Notes: a model not told the origin generated them from the sequence alone. Positions 1-6,514 are shown, numbered from the stretch's first letter. The stretch is 17,238 bases of DNA from Candidatus Taylorbacteria bacterium RIFCSPLOWO2_01_FULL_50_130 (GCA_001821155.1 MHSB01000020.1:1-17238); one strand, 5' to 3'. Numbers and translations: made by a program.

Positions 1-38
1 GCATAAAATATGTTGGAGATTAGGGCTGTTATGGGGAT

Positions 39-47
39 ATTGTATCA
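39..47 (-). promoter_or_regulatory. possible extended -10 promoter, leftward
   Basis: The minus strand reads TGATACAAT, an extended -10 shape (TGn followed by a TATAAT-like hexamer), pointing out of the window. No good -35 box is visible at the expected distance. It could drive a gene to the left of the window, but a chance match is likely in this AT-rich stretch. Confidence 0.25.
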
Positions 48-82
48 CATTTTACTCCATTTCTTTTGTGGAAAAGTCGATC

Positions 83-98
83 ATTCGGCAACAGTCCC
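83..98. repeat. solitary terminal inverted repeat of an IS/MITE-like element
   Basis: ATTCGGCAACAGTCCC is identical to the right terminal repeat of the 98-bp element at 14846-14943. A degraded partner may be GGGCTGTT at 23-30, but no target duplication flanks that pair. The copy is therefore either a relic of a decayed small element or the right end of one extending beyond the window. No transposase is visible beside it. Confidence 0.6.
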
Positions 99-103
99 TT
101 TAC

Positions 104-118
104 GGCAGTCGGACTGCC
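104..118. repeat. small perfect hairpin with CGG loop
   Basis: GGCAGT and ACTGCC form a perfect 6-bp stem around CGG. The centre, GTCGGAC, is the same as in the longer palindrome at 7818-7838. It sits directly after the solitary terminal repeat. No T-run follows, so it is not an obvious terminator. Confidence 0.5.
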
Positions 119-123
119 ACTGA

Positions 124-153
124 CCAAAAGAAAAGGCCCTCATCGAGAGCCTT
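124..153 (-). terminator. Rho-independent terminator of the Rmf-like gene
   Basis: On the minus strand a stem AAGGC-T-CTC / GAG-G-GCCTT with a GAT loop is followed by TTCTTTT. It lies about 20 bp downstream of the stop codon of the small minus-strand gene ending at 176. Confidence 0.7.
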
Positions 154-175
154 ATAAAGCGCCGCATCTAAAAAA

Positions 176-442
176 TTACTTGTTCCCGGTCTGTAGCTCC
201 TGAAGCGTCTTGCTCCCTTTCCAGCCAACCGCCCACGCGTTGTACAGTGCGCGCTCATCCAGAGGATGGTAAGGATTCTCGCCGAAGAGCGCTCCGGACT
301 CAAATGCTTTCCCTCCCTCTCTGGCCGCCTTTTGAAGCGACGCTTCCTTGCTCGCTGGTTTGCTGGCGAGACCTCTCCTGGAACTATCCCGGCGCGCCGG
401 CTGAATGGGTCCCAACAGTTTATTGTTTATCGGCATATTCAT
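176..442 (-). CDS. Rmf/CrpP-like small protein (ribosome modulation factor fold)
   Basis: An 88-aa basic protein if it starts at ATG 442; ATG 436 and an extended start at 553 are alternatives. The longer form would read through the terminator-like hairpin at 496-519, so the shorter form is preferred. The last 40 residues contain A-x3-G-x2-A, then NPY, then AWAVGWKGS. This spacing (A..G..A, NPY/CPY, W..GW..G) is the signature of ribosome modulation factor and CrpP-fold proteins. RMF binds 70S ribosomes and promotes hibernating 100S dimers. The N-terminal half (PINNKLLG through the R/K/S-rich stretch) is unrelated to E. coli RMF (55 aa) and looks disordered. Fold assignment is by motif only, and ribosome binding is inferred. 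It appears monocistronic, with its own terminator just downstream. Confidence 0.5.
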   Translation of the reverse strand: MNMPINNKLLGPIQPARRDSSRRGLASKPASKEASLQKAAREGGKAFESGALFGENPYHPLDERALYNAWAVGWKGSKTLQELQTGNK

Positions 443-492
443 TCTTTTTTTCTTTTTGTGCTGTTTCTTCGCTCGTCTCCGGACGGAGTGCG

Positions 493-519
493 AAAACGGA
501 CTCTCTTGCGAGAGCCCGT
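493..519 (-). terminator. terminator hairpin between clp-like ATPase and Rmf-like gene
   Basis: The minus strand forms ACGG-G-CTCTC / GAGAG-T-CCGT with a GCAA loop, followed by a short T-run. It is a good candidate for ending the Clp ATPase operon about 215 bp after its stop codon. Because it lies upstream of the Rmf-like start at 442, it could instead attenuate read-through into that gene. The rest of 520-734 shows no convincing gene. Confidence 0.5.
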
Positions 520-734
520 TTCTGTGTTCTTCTTGTTTCAACCTGTCAATCAATGAAATCCTTTACCTGTCTGAACAACACACAAACCGACTCTCGATTC
601 CGAGCGCCGTAAAAGAAAAAGCTAAAAAAGCGGTTTGATGTCATGACTAGAGCTTGTGAAAAAACGACTGACAAAGACGAGAAGTCAAGGGTTTTTGAAC
701 AAGCGCTAACAGCATACACCCGTCAAGAAATTCG

Positions 735-3221
735 TCAACTTCGGTCGGGAATAGAGGTCGGAATTACCAAGTCCGTTTCAGATAACTCCACCAGCGAACC
801 CGCGGCAATCTCGCCGCGAAGCATCTTTTCGGCGATTACCTGCTCCACTTTTTCCTGAATGGCGCGATTCATTGGGCGCGCGCCGAACTTTGGGTCTTGC
901 CCGGCGGATACAAGATACTCCACCAGCGGGTCCGTAACGATGAGTTCAAGCCCCTTTTCCTTGAGTCGCTCGCCGAGCCGTTTCAATTGGAGCCGCGCGA
1001 TGAGTCGGAGATGCTCATCGTGGAGCGGATGAAAGAGAATCACTCCGTCAAAGCGGTTGAGAAGTTCCGGCTTGAAGATTGCGCGATTGATGATTTCGGA
1101 GATTATAACATCCTTATTGAGCGGTTTCTTTTCCTGCGACATCTTCCAGATAAGGTCGCTTCCCGCGTTGGAGGTCGCGATAATCATGAGGTTGCGCGCG
1201 TTCACCCGTTTGCCAAACACGTCGGTGAAGAAACCCTCGTCAAGGATTTGCAGGAAAAGGTCGTGAACCTCCGTGTTGGTCTTATCAAACTCATCCAGAA
1301 GCAGGACCCCGTACGGCCGCTCCCGCAGGAGCGAGGCAAGCACGCCCGCTTTGCCGCCCTCAAACGTCCCAATGAGCCGGTTTAAGGCGTCATCGCTGTG
1401 GTATTCGGACATGTCTAGCCGAATAATGGAGTTCTCGTCGCCGAAAAACGCCTGCGCAAGCGCTTTCGTCGTCTCTGTTTTGCCGACGCCGGTGGGACCG
1501 AGGAACAAAAACGAGCCGATGGGACGATCCTCTCTGCTGATGCCGGAGCGCGCTCTCCGGAGCGCGCCAGAAATCGCCTTCACCGCTTCTTCCTGTCCCA
1601 CAATGCGCTCGTGCAATATTTCTTCAAGCTTCAAGAGTCTTGTCCGCTCCTCCCCACTCGCTTCCGAAACGGCGATACCCGTTTTTTTTGAGACCAGGTC
1701 AAGTACGTCGTCCTTCTGCACTATGCGCTTACCCAAGGATTTCACTTTCGGGACAAGTTCCAGGAGCAGGTCGATGGCTTTGTCCGGCATGACGCCTTCA
1801 AAAAAATACCGCTCCGCGCTTTCCGCGACCGCACGAACGGCCGGATAGGTGAACAGCACCCCGTATTTCGCTTCCGCGCGCGCCGCTTCTCTCTCAAGGA
1901 TGGGAATGGAACCGGAAACGCCGGCTTCATTGATAAGCACGCGTTCAAAGCGCTCCCGAACCTTCGCGTCCGACTCAAAAACCTGCCGATACGCGCCCCG
2001 CTCAACGATTGCCACTATTTGAATGCTTTTGGACGTTAGAAATGGGTCAATGAGCGAAAGGGCGTTGGAACCGATTGAGTGTGCGCCCTCGTAAAACTTC
2101 TCGAAATCGTCAAACACAAAAATGATATTGCCGGCATGGGCGGCCTCGGAAAGAAGTTTGGCACATTCCGTCTCAAAGGCTGCTTTCGTTTCCAGCGCTG
2201 AGACGAACGGCGCGCCGTTAAAAATGAAAATTTGTTTGTGCTCTAAGGGCGGAAGCACGGTGCCGGCGCTGATTTTGCGCTGGAGGCGCGAAAGCGGGGC
2301 AAGCTTCGGTACCCCTTCCTCTCCGACCAGCATGACGTTCGCCTCGCGGCCGCGCGAGAGAATGCGCTCTATCTCGCCGGCCTCTCGCTTGCCGAACGTT
2401 CCCGCGCTCCCCGAAGAGAACGCGGGATGCCGCGAAATCGGCACTGCATAGCGCATAAGCCGGATGATTTCTCCATATCCCCAATCCTTGCCAATGCCCG
2501 GAATCCGACCAAGGGCGTCCTTGCTCCACCAGCGAAAATTCTCCTTGCGGTCGCTCTCAAAGCGGGAAACCCATTCCGCCGCACCGACGAAATCACCCGT
2601 CTCAATCTTGTGCGATAAGAGAAAGTGCTTGAGTCCTTCGTCATAGCGCAGAAGCGCCTCGGCAAAATCTCCAAGGCCAATCGACTCCTCTCGAAGAACG
2701 ATATCAAATACAGTGGCTGGGCGCGTCCTCTCTTTAATGAATGAAATGACGTCCTCGCTCAAAAGCCCGAGACGAAGCATGCAGGCGCTTCCAAAGCGCG
2801 ACACGAGAAAATCCAGTACTGGCTCGTTCGTTCCCGACGTTACGACGCGGGCGACTTCGTACCGCAGTATGGAAGCGTGCAGCCGTAATTCGGGAAGCGT
2901 CGTGACCGAGTCCTTAAAATATGATGAGGCAAAAAACCCGTACCACAGAGCCGCAAAAAGCCACAGGGCCGTTGCGATGGAAAATATGGATTTAAACAGC
3001 GGAAAAAACTCGTCGGCGGCCGCAAAGAACACCGGAAAGGTCTCCGTTACGGAAGGCAACGCGCGTAAAACGACAAAGATGATACCGGCGGCAAGTACGA
3101 GCGTGAATAAAATACGCAGGGTCTTCTCAATCACCCGCAGGTGGTGCCCGGAGATGAGTGCTTCACTCTGAAGTGCGCCGCGATACGCGATTGCCGCCTC
3201 TTGTAGTTTTGAATAAATCAT
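735..3221 (-). CDS. membrane-anchored ClpC/ClpB-type AAA+ ATPase with degenerate first ATPase domain
   Basis: This 828-aa protein has two hydrophobic segments (about 36-55 and 79-98), so it is probably fixed in the inner membrane with its ATPase part in the cytoplasm. A degenerate Clp-N-like region (about 110-250) follows. The first AAA+ domain (about 280-490) has lost Walker A (GEEGVPKL at 300-307 instead of GxxGxGKT) and has FDDFE in place of Walker B DE, so it probably does not hydrolyse ATP. The second domain is intact: GPTGVGKT 575-582, LLLDEF about 640-645, sensor SNAG, arginine finger NRF at 722-724, sensor-2 GAR 780-782. Its pore-loop region, LIGTFEGGKAG (616-626), lacks the usual GYVG aromatic loop. 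No ClpC middle domain and no clear ClpP-docking tripeptide are seen. It is encoded 44 bp downstream of a small membrane protein, likely co-transcribed. Membrane protein quality control is an inference. Confidence 0.88.
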   Translation of the reverse strand: MIYSKLQEAAIAYRGALQSEALISGHHLRVIEKTLRILFTLVLAAGIIFVVLRALPSVTETFPVFFAAADEFFPLFKSIFSIATALWLFAALWYGFFASSYFKDSVTTLPELRLHASILRYEVARVVTSGTNEPVLDFLVSRFGSACMLRLGLLSEDVISFIKERTRPATVFDIVLREESIGLGDFAEALLRYDEGLKHFLLSHKIETGDFVGAAEWVSRFESDRKENFRWWSKDALGRIPGIGKDWGYGEIIRLMRYAVPISRHPAFSSGSAGTFGKREAGEIERILSRGREANVMLVGEEGVPKLAPLSRLQRKISAGTVLPPLEHKQIFIFNGAPFVSALETKAAFETECAKLLSEAAHAGNIIFVFDDFEKFYEGAHSIGSNALSLIDPFLTSKSIQIVAIVERGAYRQVFESDAKVRERFERVLINEAGVSGSIPILEREAARAEAKYGVLFTYPAVRAVAESAERYFFEGVMPDKAIDLLLELVPKVKSLGKRIVQKDDVLDLVSKKTGIAVSEASGEERTRLLKLEEILHERIVGQEEAVKAISGALRRARSGISREDRPIGSFLFLGPTGVGKTETTKALAQAFFGDENSIIRLDMSEYHSDDALNRLIGTFEGGKAGVLASLLRERPYGVLLLDEFDKTNTEVHDLFLQILDEGFFTDVFGKRVNARNLMIIATSNAGSDLIWKMSQEKKPLNKDVIISEIINRAIFKPELLNRFDGVILFHPLHDEHLRLIARLQLKRLGERLKEKGLELIVTDPLVEYLVSAGQDPKFGARPMNRAIQEKVEQVIAEKMLRGEIAAGSLVELSETDLVIPTSIPDRS

Positions 3222-3265
3222 TTCGTTAAAGGTGGGCCGCTAAATACCAGAGAGTGAACTGCCGT

Positions 3266-3655
3266 TCAAAAAGAAAGCGCGCCGGAAACGCCGGTAATAA
3301 GAAATATCACAATAAGAATGGGCAGAAACGGCCACAGTGCGATACAAGCGGCAAAAAGAACGGAAAAGAGCAAAAGTGCGAGAAGGCCGGAGAGTATGGT
3401 AGCGGTGCGCACGAAAAATCCGATGAGGCGAAGCAGTGTGTTCATGATGAAGCTTCCCAAAACGCCGGCCGTATCTTTATCGGCATGTTCCTGTATCCGG
3501 TGCCATGGAGAAAGAAGCGTCTCCAGGAGAACGCGAATGGAGAAGAAATTCCAAAGGAACCACGAGCCGTTTCTATACAGGCGGAAAAGGTCCTCCCAGC
3601 TAAGGGCGTAGTGCCAGAGGACGTAACTGATTGGCAGTTGGAAGAAAGACGACAT
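3266..3655 (-). CDS. small membrane protein of unknown function, upstream partner of the Clp ATPase
   Basis: A 129-aa protein starting MSSFFQLPISYVLWHY. It has an aromatic-rich first half with LYRNGSWFLWNFFS and WHRIQE, then one long or two short transmembrane stretches (about 90-128, LLALLLFSVLFAACIALWPF and onward). I do not recognise a named family. It shares strand and orientation with the Clp-like ATPase 44 bp downstream, which itself has two membrane segments, so the two may form a membrane complex. A TATAAT box lies only 6 bp before the start codon, suggesting a leaderless mRNA. Confidence 0.7.
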   Translation of the reverse strand: MSSFFQLPISYVLWHYALSWEDLFRLYRNGSWFLWNFFSIRVLLETLLSPWHRIQEHADKDTAGVLGSFIMNTLLRLIGFFVRTATILSGLLALLLFSVLFAACIALWPFLPILIVIFLITGVSGALSF

Positions 3656-3661
3656 GGTTCT

Positions 3662-3667
3662 ATTATA
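3662..3667 (-). promoter_or_regulatory. -10 box for the membrane protein/Clp operon
   Basis: A perfect TATAAT on the minus strand ends 6 bp before the ATG at 3655, which would place transcription start at or next to the start codon. The -35 region is poor. The surroundings are AT-rich and overlap a heptad tract, so a chance match is possible. Confidence 0.4.
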
Positions 3668-3672
3668 TATCT

Positions 3673-3714
3673 ATATTCCAATATCTAATACCAAATATCG
3701 AATTTCGAAAAACA
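3673..3714 (+). repeat. heptad-periodic repeat tract (AATWTCG type)
   Basis: From about 3673 the sequence divides into consecutive 7-bp units resembling AATWTCG or AATACCA; units at 3680, 3687, 3694 and 3701 all begin AAT. The same unit recurs at 3779-3813, 4785-4812 and 11756-11783. It lies in the spacer between ftsQ and the membrane-protein operon. Confidence 0.65.
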
Positions 3715-3751
3715 TAGAATAATTAATGCAAAGTAAGGAGCATTCTATGTT
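3711..3751. promoter_or_regulatory. 10-bp perfect inverted repeat, possible operator or hairpin
   Basis: AACATAGAAT (3711-3720) and ATTCTATGTT (3742-3751) are perfect inverted repeats 21 bp apart. The spacer holds AAGGAG (3735-3740), and the right arm contains an ATG, so in a plus-strand RNA the arm would sequester that start codon. It could also be a protein-binding site. Function unknown. Confidence 0.4.
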
Positions 3752-3794
3752 ATCGGGTTTAATCTTTTACTTACTCCTTGTTTTTCGACATTAG
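3747..3794 (+). CDS. possible 15-residue hydrophobic micro-ORF with a strong RBS
   Basis: ATG at 3747 is preceded by a perfect AAGGAG with a 6-nt spacer, a quality of Shine-Dalgarno not seen before most genes here. The reading frame gives MLSGLIFYLLLVFRH and then TAG, a short hydrophobic peptide. It lies inside an inverted repeat that would hide the start codon in RNA. No plus-strand promoter is evident. It may be chance. Confidence 0.2.
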   Translation: MLSGLIFYLLLVFRH

Positions 3795-3813
3795 GTATTC
3801 GAGATTTGATATT
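3779..3813 (-). repeat. heptad-periodic repeat tract (AATWTCG type), minus orientation
   Basis: On the minus strand successive 7-mers beginning at 3813, 3806, 3799 and 3792 read AATATCA, AATCTCG, AATACCT and AATGTCG, in frame with one another at 7-bp spacing. It starts just after the ftsQ stop codon. Confidence 0.65.
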
Positions 3814-3819
3814 CCGAAT

Positions 3820-4626
3820 CTATTTGGGTTTGAAATAAATCTTATTCCCGTACCGCAGGTCAATGTATGCCGCTCCGAGCGCTCCGTCTTTTCTTGAAAA
3901 GAGACCGTCCTGTTCCAGAAGCGTCTGGAGCGTGATGAGCGTCGAATCATAATTCTCCCCGCGAAGCAAAAGCCGCGTCCCGGATTGCAGGAGCACTTCA
4001 AATTCGTCCTGCTCCTTGAGAGACACTACCCTCGCCGCGAGGCCCTCATGCTCCAGCTTTTTAAGAAATCGAAGCAGTGCGCCAAGCCGCCCTGCTTCAA
4101 TGACGTGCTTTCCCAAATCGGGTGCGCCGCCTTTGCCATCAAATCGGTAATACATTTTGCCGGCGCTTTCCCCCGCGGGAGCAAATGCCACTCCTGCTGA
4201 ATCAAGCAAGAAGCACTCCTTCCCCGCAGTGCACCAGAGCGCCTCCGCCTCGCGTTCGCGCACGGAAACCCGAAGCGTGGATAGATTTCTTAGCGAAAGC
4301 GAGACGCTCGCGAAAATCGGAAAATCCCGAAGGAGCGTCGCTCTAAGCTCGGACTGCGGATACAGAAGCGCGTGCGATTTCGGTATAAACCCAAGGTATG
4401 ACCCGGCAAGCGCTTGCTTTACCGCGTTTCGAATGAGCGCGTCATTCACCCGATTGAAGCCAGCGACTTCTATGCGCGCAATTCGGAAATTCGGTCTGGA
4501 AAACCCGTAGACCGTCCACGAGACAATTCCAATGCCAAGCAAAGAAAACAGGAAAATATTTCGGAATTTTTTCCGGCGCTCTTTCCGCGCCAGTCGGCGG
4601 GAGCGCAGTGGCTTACGGCGAGACAT
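3820..4626 (-). CDS. ftsQ: FtsQ/DivIB-like cell division protein
   Basis: This 268-aa protein has the FtsQ plan: a short, strongly basic cytoplasmic tail (MSRRKPLRSRRLARKERRKK), a single transmembrane helix at about 24-43, then a POTRA domain (about 49-115: the RIARIEVAGFNRV stretch, then FPIFASVSLSLRN) and a beta domain ending in YIDLRYGNKIYFKP, the usual FtsQ C-terminal strand. FtsQ links early and late divisome proteins outside the membrane. Here it is not beside murC, murB, ftsA or ftsZ, which is unusual for model bacteria. It stands alone between serS (200 bp upstream, same strand) and a repeat-rich spacer. The assignment rests on topology and motifs, since sequence conservation in the family is low. 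Confidence 0.8.
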   Translation of the reverse strand: MSRRKPLRSRRLARKERRKKFRNIFLFSLLGIGIVSWTVYGFSRPNFRIARIEVAGFNRVNDALIRNAVKQALAGSYLGFIPKSHALLYPQSELRATLLRDFPIFASVSLSLRNLSTLRVSVREREAEALWCTAGKECFLLDSAGVAFAPAGESAGKMYYRFDGKGGAPDLGKHVIEAGRLGALLRFLKKLEHEGLAARVVSLKEQDEFEVLLQSGTRLLLRGENYDSTLITLQTLLEQDGLFSRKDGALGAAYIDLRYGNKIYFKPK

Positions 4627-4674
4627 ACATTACGAATGTTGCGAATTAATGCGCGAATACCTGACATCGAAAGA

Positions 4675-4748
4675 CGACAGTTTTCTGTCGTTCCCGCCCC
4701 CGATTAAGTCGGGAGCGGACTCCGGCGGGAATCCAGAGTTGATTCTGG
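4675..4748. repeat. degenerate palindromic repeat (TTCCCGCC/GGCGGGAA type)
   Basis: Several nested inverted repeats occur: CGACAG/CTGTCG (4675-4690), TTCCCGCC (4691-4698) with GGCGGGAA (4724-4731), an inner CCCGA/TCGGG, and CCAGA/TCTGG (4733-4748). Its left side, TTTTCTGTCRTTCCCGC, and right side, GGCGGGAATCCAG, match the interior of the element at 11780-11924. It resembles the widespread ATTCCC...GGGAAT repeats such as neisserial dRS3. It fills most of the ftsQ-serS spacer. Confidence 0.6.
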
Positions 4749-4784
4749 TTCCGTGTTTTCATGGAGATGACATTAGGAAATGTC

Positions 4785-4812
4785 AATTTTCCGAAATTCG
4801 AAATTTGGCATT
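4785..4812 (-). repeat. heptad-periodic repeat tract (AATTTCG type) next to the serS stop
   Basis: On the minus strand AATGCCA, AATTTCG and AATTTCG are consecutive 7-bp units (4812 to 4792), followed by a decayed unit. It lies 15 bp downstream of serS. Confidence 0.55.
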
Positions 4813-4826
4813 CAGTCATTGTCCGC

Positions 4827-6098
4827 TCAACGAACAGGAGCGATAATTTCTTTCCCCGCATATTTTTGAAGCGCTTCCGGTACTTTGATGAAGCCGTCCG
4901 CCTGTTGATTGTGCTCCACAAGCGGCACCAATATCCGCGGGGTCGCAATAGCCGTGTTGTTGAGTGAGTGCGCGAAACGAGATTTGCCGCTCTCGTCTTT
5001 GTAACGAATGTTGAGGCGCCGCGTTTGAAAATCATGAAAATACGAGGAAGAGTGCGTCTCCCGATAGGCCTTCTCCGAGGGCACCCATGTTTCGATGTCA
5101 TATTTTTTCACCTGCCCCAAACCCAAATCCCCGCCGCAGTTAACCACAACGCGATACGGAAGATTGAGCGCTTGCAGGAGTTCTTCGGCGTTTAGAGTAA
5201 TCTCTTCGTGGTATTTCACTGATGTTTCGTGACTCGCCTCGCAGAGCACCACCTGCTCCAATTTGAAAAACTCGTGTACGCGAATGAGGCCTTTCGCGTC
5301 CCTCCCGTAACTCCCGGCCTCACGACGAAAGCACGTAGAAAAAGCGAGAATTTTTTTCGGTAATTCTTCTTTTTTAAGGACGGTTTCAGAGAAGTACGAC
5401 ATCGCCGGCACTTCCGCGGTGCCGGAGAGATAATCGCCGTCCTGCGTCTTGTATAGGTCGTCTTCGCCCTGTGGCAAGTAGCCGGTGCCGAGAAGCGTTT
5501 GCTTGCGAACAAGGGAAGGAACCGCCATGAGCATGAATCCTTTTTTCGCAAAATGCTCAAGCGTAAACTGCCAAAGAGCGAATAAAAGGAGCGCTCCGTC
5601 ATTTTTAAGGAAGTATCCGCGGAAACCCGACACGTCACCGCCGCGCACAAAATCCACCATGTCTGCCGCCTCCATAAGCTCCATGTGGCCTTTCGCGGGA
5701 AAAGTAAATTCGGGAATACTGCCCCATATTTTCACTTCTTTGTTATCCGCTTCGCTCGCTCCCTCCGGCACGGAGATATCCGGAACGTTCGGAACTTGCA
5801 ACATAAGCGCCTGCCACTGTTGCATGATCTTCTTAAGCTTTGTCTCCTCCTCTTCCAATCCCGCTTTTTGCGCTCGAAGTTCCTCCAACAGAAGCTGACG
5901 TCGCTCGGGAATGGATGTGCGAACCATTTGGTCGCTCTTCACATTATGCTCGGCCCGTTTTTGCTCCACTACCGCAAGAAGCGCGCGGCGCTCATCGTCC
6001 AGCTTCAGGAGTTCCTCCACGTCAAACGAAAGGCGCTTCATTTTTGCCGCCGCGGTAATGAAGTCTTTGTTTTCGCGGATGAATTTGATGTCCAACAT
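4827..6098 (-). CDS. serS: seryl-tRNA synthetase
   Basis: A class II synthetase that charges tRNA-Ser with serine. The chosen start, MLDIKFIRENKDFI, is the usual SerRS N-terminus and gives 423 aa, the normal length; an ATG 57 bp upstream would add an unrelated tail translated from a repeat tract. The N-terminal tRNA-binding coiled coil spans about 25-105 (KRAEHNVKSDQMVR, LEEEETKLKKIMQ). The catalytic core has motif 2 (FSTCFRREAGSYGRD, then GLIRVHEFFKLEQV) and motif 3 (NNTAIATPRILVPLVEHNQQADG), with the ending IKVPEALQKYAGKEII. The start codon has no Shine-Dalgarno; a heptad tract (6107-6141) lies 9 bp upstream of it. Probably monocistronic. Confidence 0.96.
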   Translation of the reverse strand: MLDIKFIRENKDFITAAAKMKRLSFDVEELLKLDDERRALLAVVEQKRAEHNVKSDQMVRTSIPERRQLLLEELRAQKAGLEEEETKLKKIMQQWQALMLQVPNVPDISVPEGASEADNKEVKIWGSIPEFTFPAKGHMELMEAADMVDFVRGGDVSGFRGYFLKNDGALLLFALWQFTLEHFAKKGFMLMAVPSLVRKQTLLGTGYLPQGEDDLYKTQDGDYLSGTAEVPAMSYFSETVLKKEELPKKILAFSTCFRREAGSYGRDAKGLIRVHEFFKLEQVVLCEASHETSVKYHEEITLNAEELLQALNLPYRVVVNCGGDLGLGQVKKYDIETWVPSEKAYRETHSSSYFHDFQTRRLNIRYKDESGKSRFAHSLNNTAIATPRILVPLVEHNQQADGFIKVPEALQKYAGKEIIAPVR

Positions 6099-6106
6099 AA
6101 AACAGC

Positions 6107-6141
6107 AAGTAGTTAATAGAAAGTAGTTAGTAGTAAAGAAA
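6107..6141 (+). repeat. heptad-periodic repeat tract (TAGTAGT type) in the serS leader
   Basis: Five consecutive 7-bp units (AAGTAGT, TAATAGA, AAGTAGT, TAGTAGT, AAAGAAA) occupy the region just upstream of the serS start codon. Read on the serS strand it is rich in ACTACT/TAACTA. A related tract lies at 14992-15026. Confidence 0.6.
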
Positions 6142-6159
6142 ACGCGACAATGCAATCCT

Positions 6160-6165
6160 AGTATA
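6160..6165 (-). promoter_or_regulatory. candidate -10 box of serS
   Basis: The minus strand reads TATACT about 60 bp upstream of the serS start and just after the terminator at 6171-6196. No convincing -35 box is found; the expected position falls inside the terminator stem. Confidence 0.35.
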
Positions 6166-6170
6166 CAACA

Positions 6171-6196
6171 GAAAAGGCAAACCGTACGGCTTGCCT
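6171..6196 (-). terminator. Rho-independent terminator, minus strand
   Basis: The minus strand forms AGGCAAGCCG / CGGTTTGCCT (ten pairs including one G-U, with the innermost pairs opening as the loop) followed directly by TTTTC. It would end the small transcription unit that starts near 6534 and separates it from serS. Confidence 0.65.
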
Positions 6197-6295
6197 GTGT
6201 GGAGAAGGAATTGGGGCTTGTTGCTCACTGGCCAGGAAGCGGTTCAAAAGCGAATTCGGTGGATTGGATTCGCCAGGTGTCTGGTCTGTTGGGAT

Positions 6296-6505
6296 TCAGT
6301 AATCCTCCGGATGCCACGCGCGAGCGACGGCGAGCATCGCGTCATCTTCATTTTGTGTGGGCATTGCCCTTGGCACAACCTCTTTCCGTGGAAGTGTCGC
6401 CGAGGGTGGCACTAAAGTAACGCACCGTAGTCGGCGCAGCCGGCATGTTTCTCGTAATTCAAACAAATAATGAAGTCGCGATAATTTTCGTGGCTGGGTC
6501 TTCAT
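6296..6505 (-). CDS. hypothetical 69-aa ORF or untranslated RNA in a small transcription unit
   Basis: The only sizeable reading frame between the face-to-face promoter at 6515-6550 and the terminator at 6171-6196 on the minus strand. It begins MKTQPRKLSRLHYLF and ends AMLAVARAWHPEDY. The first half is basic and the end acidic; no domain or membrane segment is recognised. It has no Shine-Dalgarno, and about 100 nt remain between its stop and the terminator. Codon use gives no strong support, so the unit might equally make a non-coding RNA of about 340-360 nt. No tmRNA, RNase P, SRP or 6S RNA signature was found. The rest of 6200-6540 holds no other supported gene. Confidence 0.3.
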   Translation of the reverse strand: MKTQPRKLSRLHYLFELRETCRLRRLRCVTLVPPSATLPRKEVVPRAMPTQNEDDAMLAVARAWHPEDY

Positions 6506-6514
6506 GATTTTAGT

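Noticed and set aside
643..858. Plus-strand 71-codon frame starting MTRACEKTTDKDEK
   Set aside because: Its second half runs antisense through the 3' end of the Clp ATPase gene, it has no RBS or promoter, and its composition looks like a chance frame.
897..1385. 162-codon plus-strand frame opposite the Clp ATPase
   Set aside because: It is antisense to the intact second AAA+ domain with no independent support.
6099..6155. Extended N-terminus of SerS from an upstream ATG
   Set aside because: The extra 19 residues are translated from a heptad repeat tract, and the downstream MLDIKFIRENKDF is the usual start.
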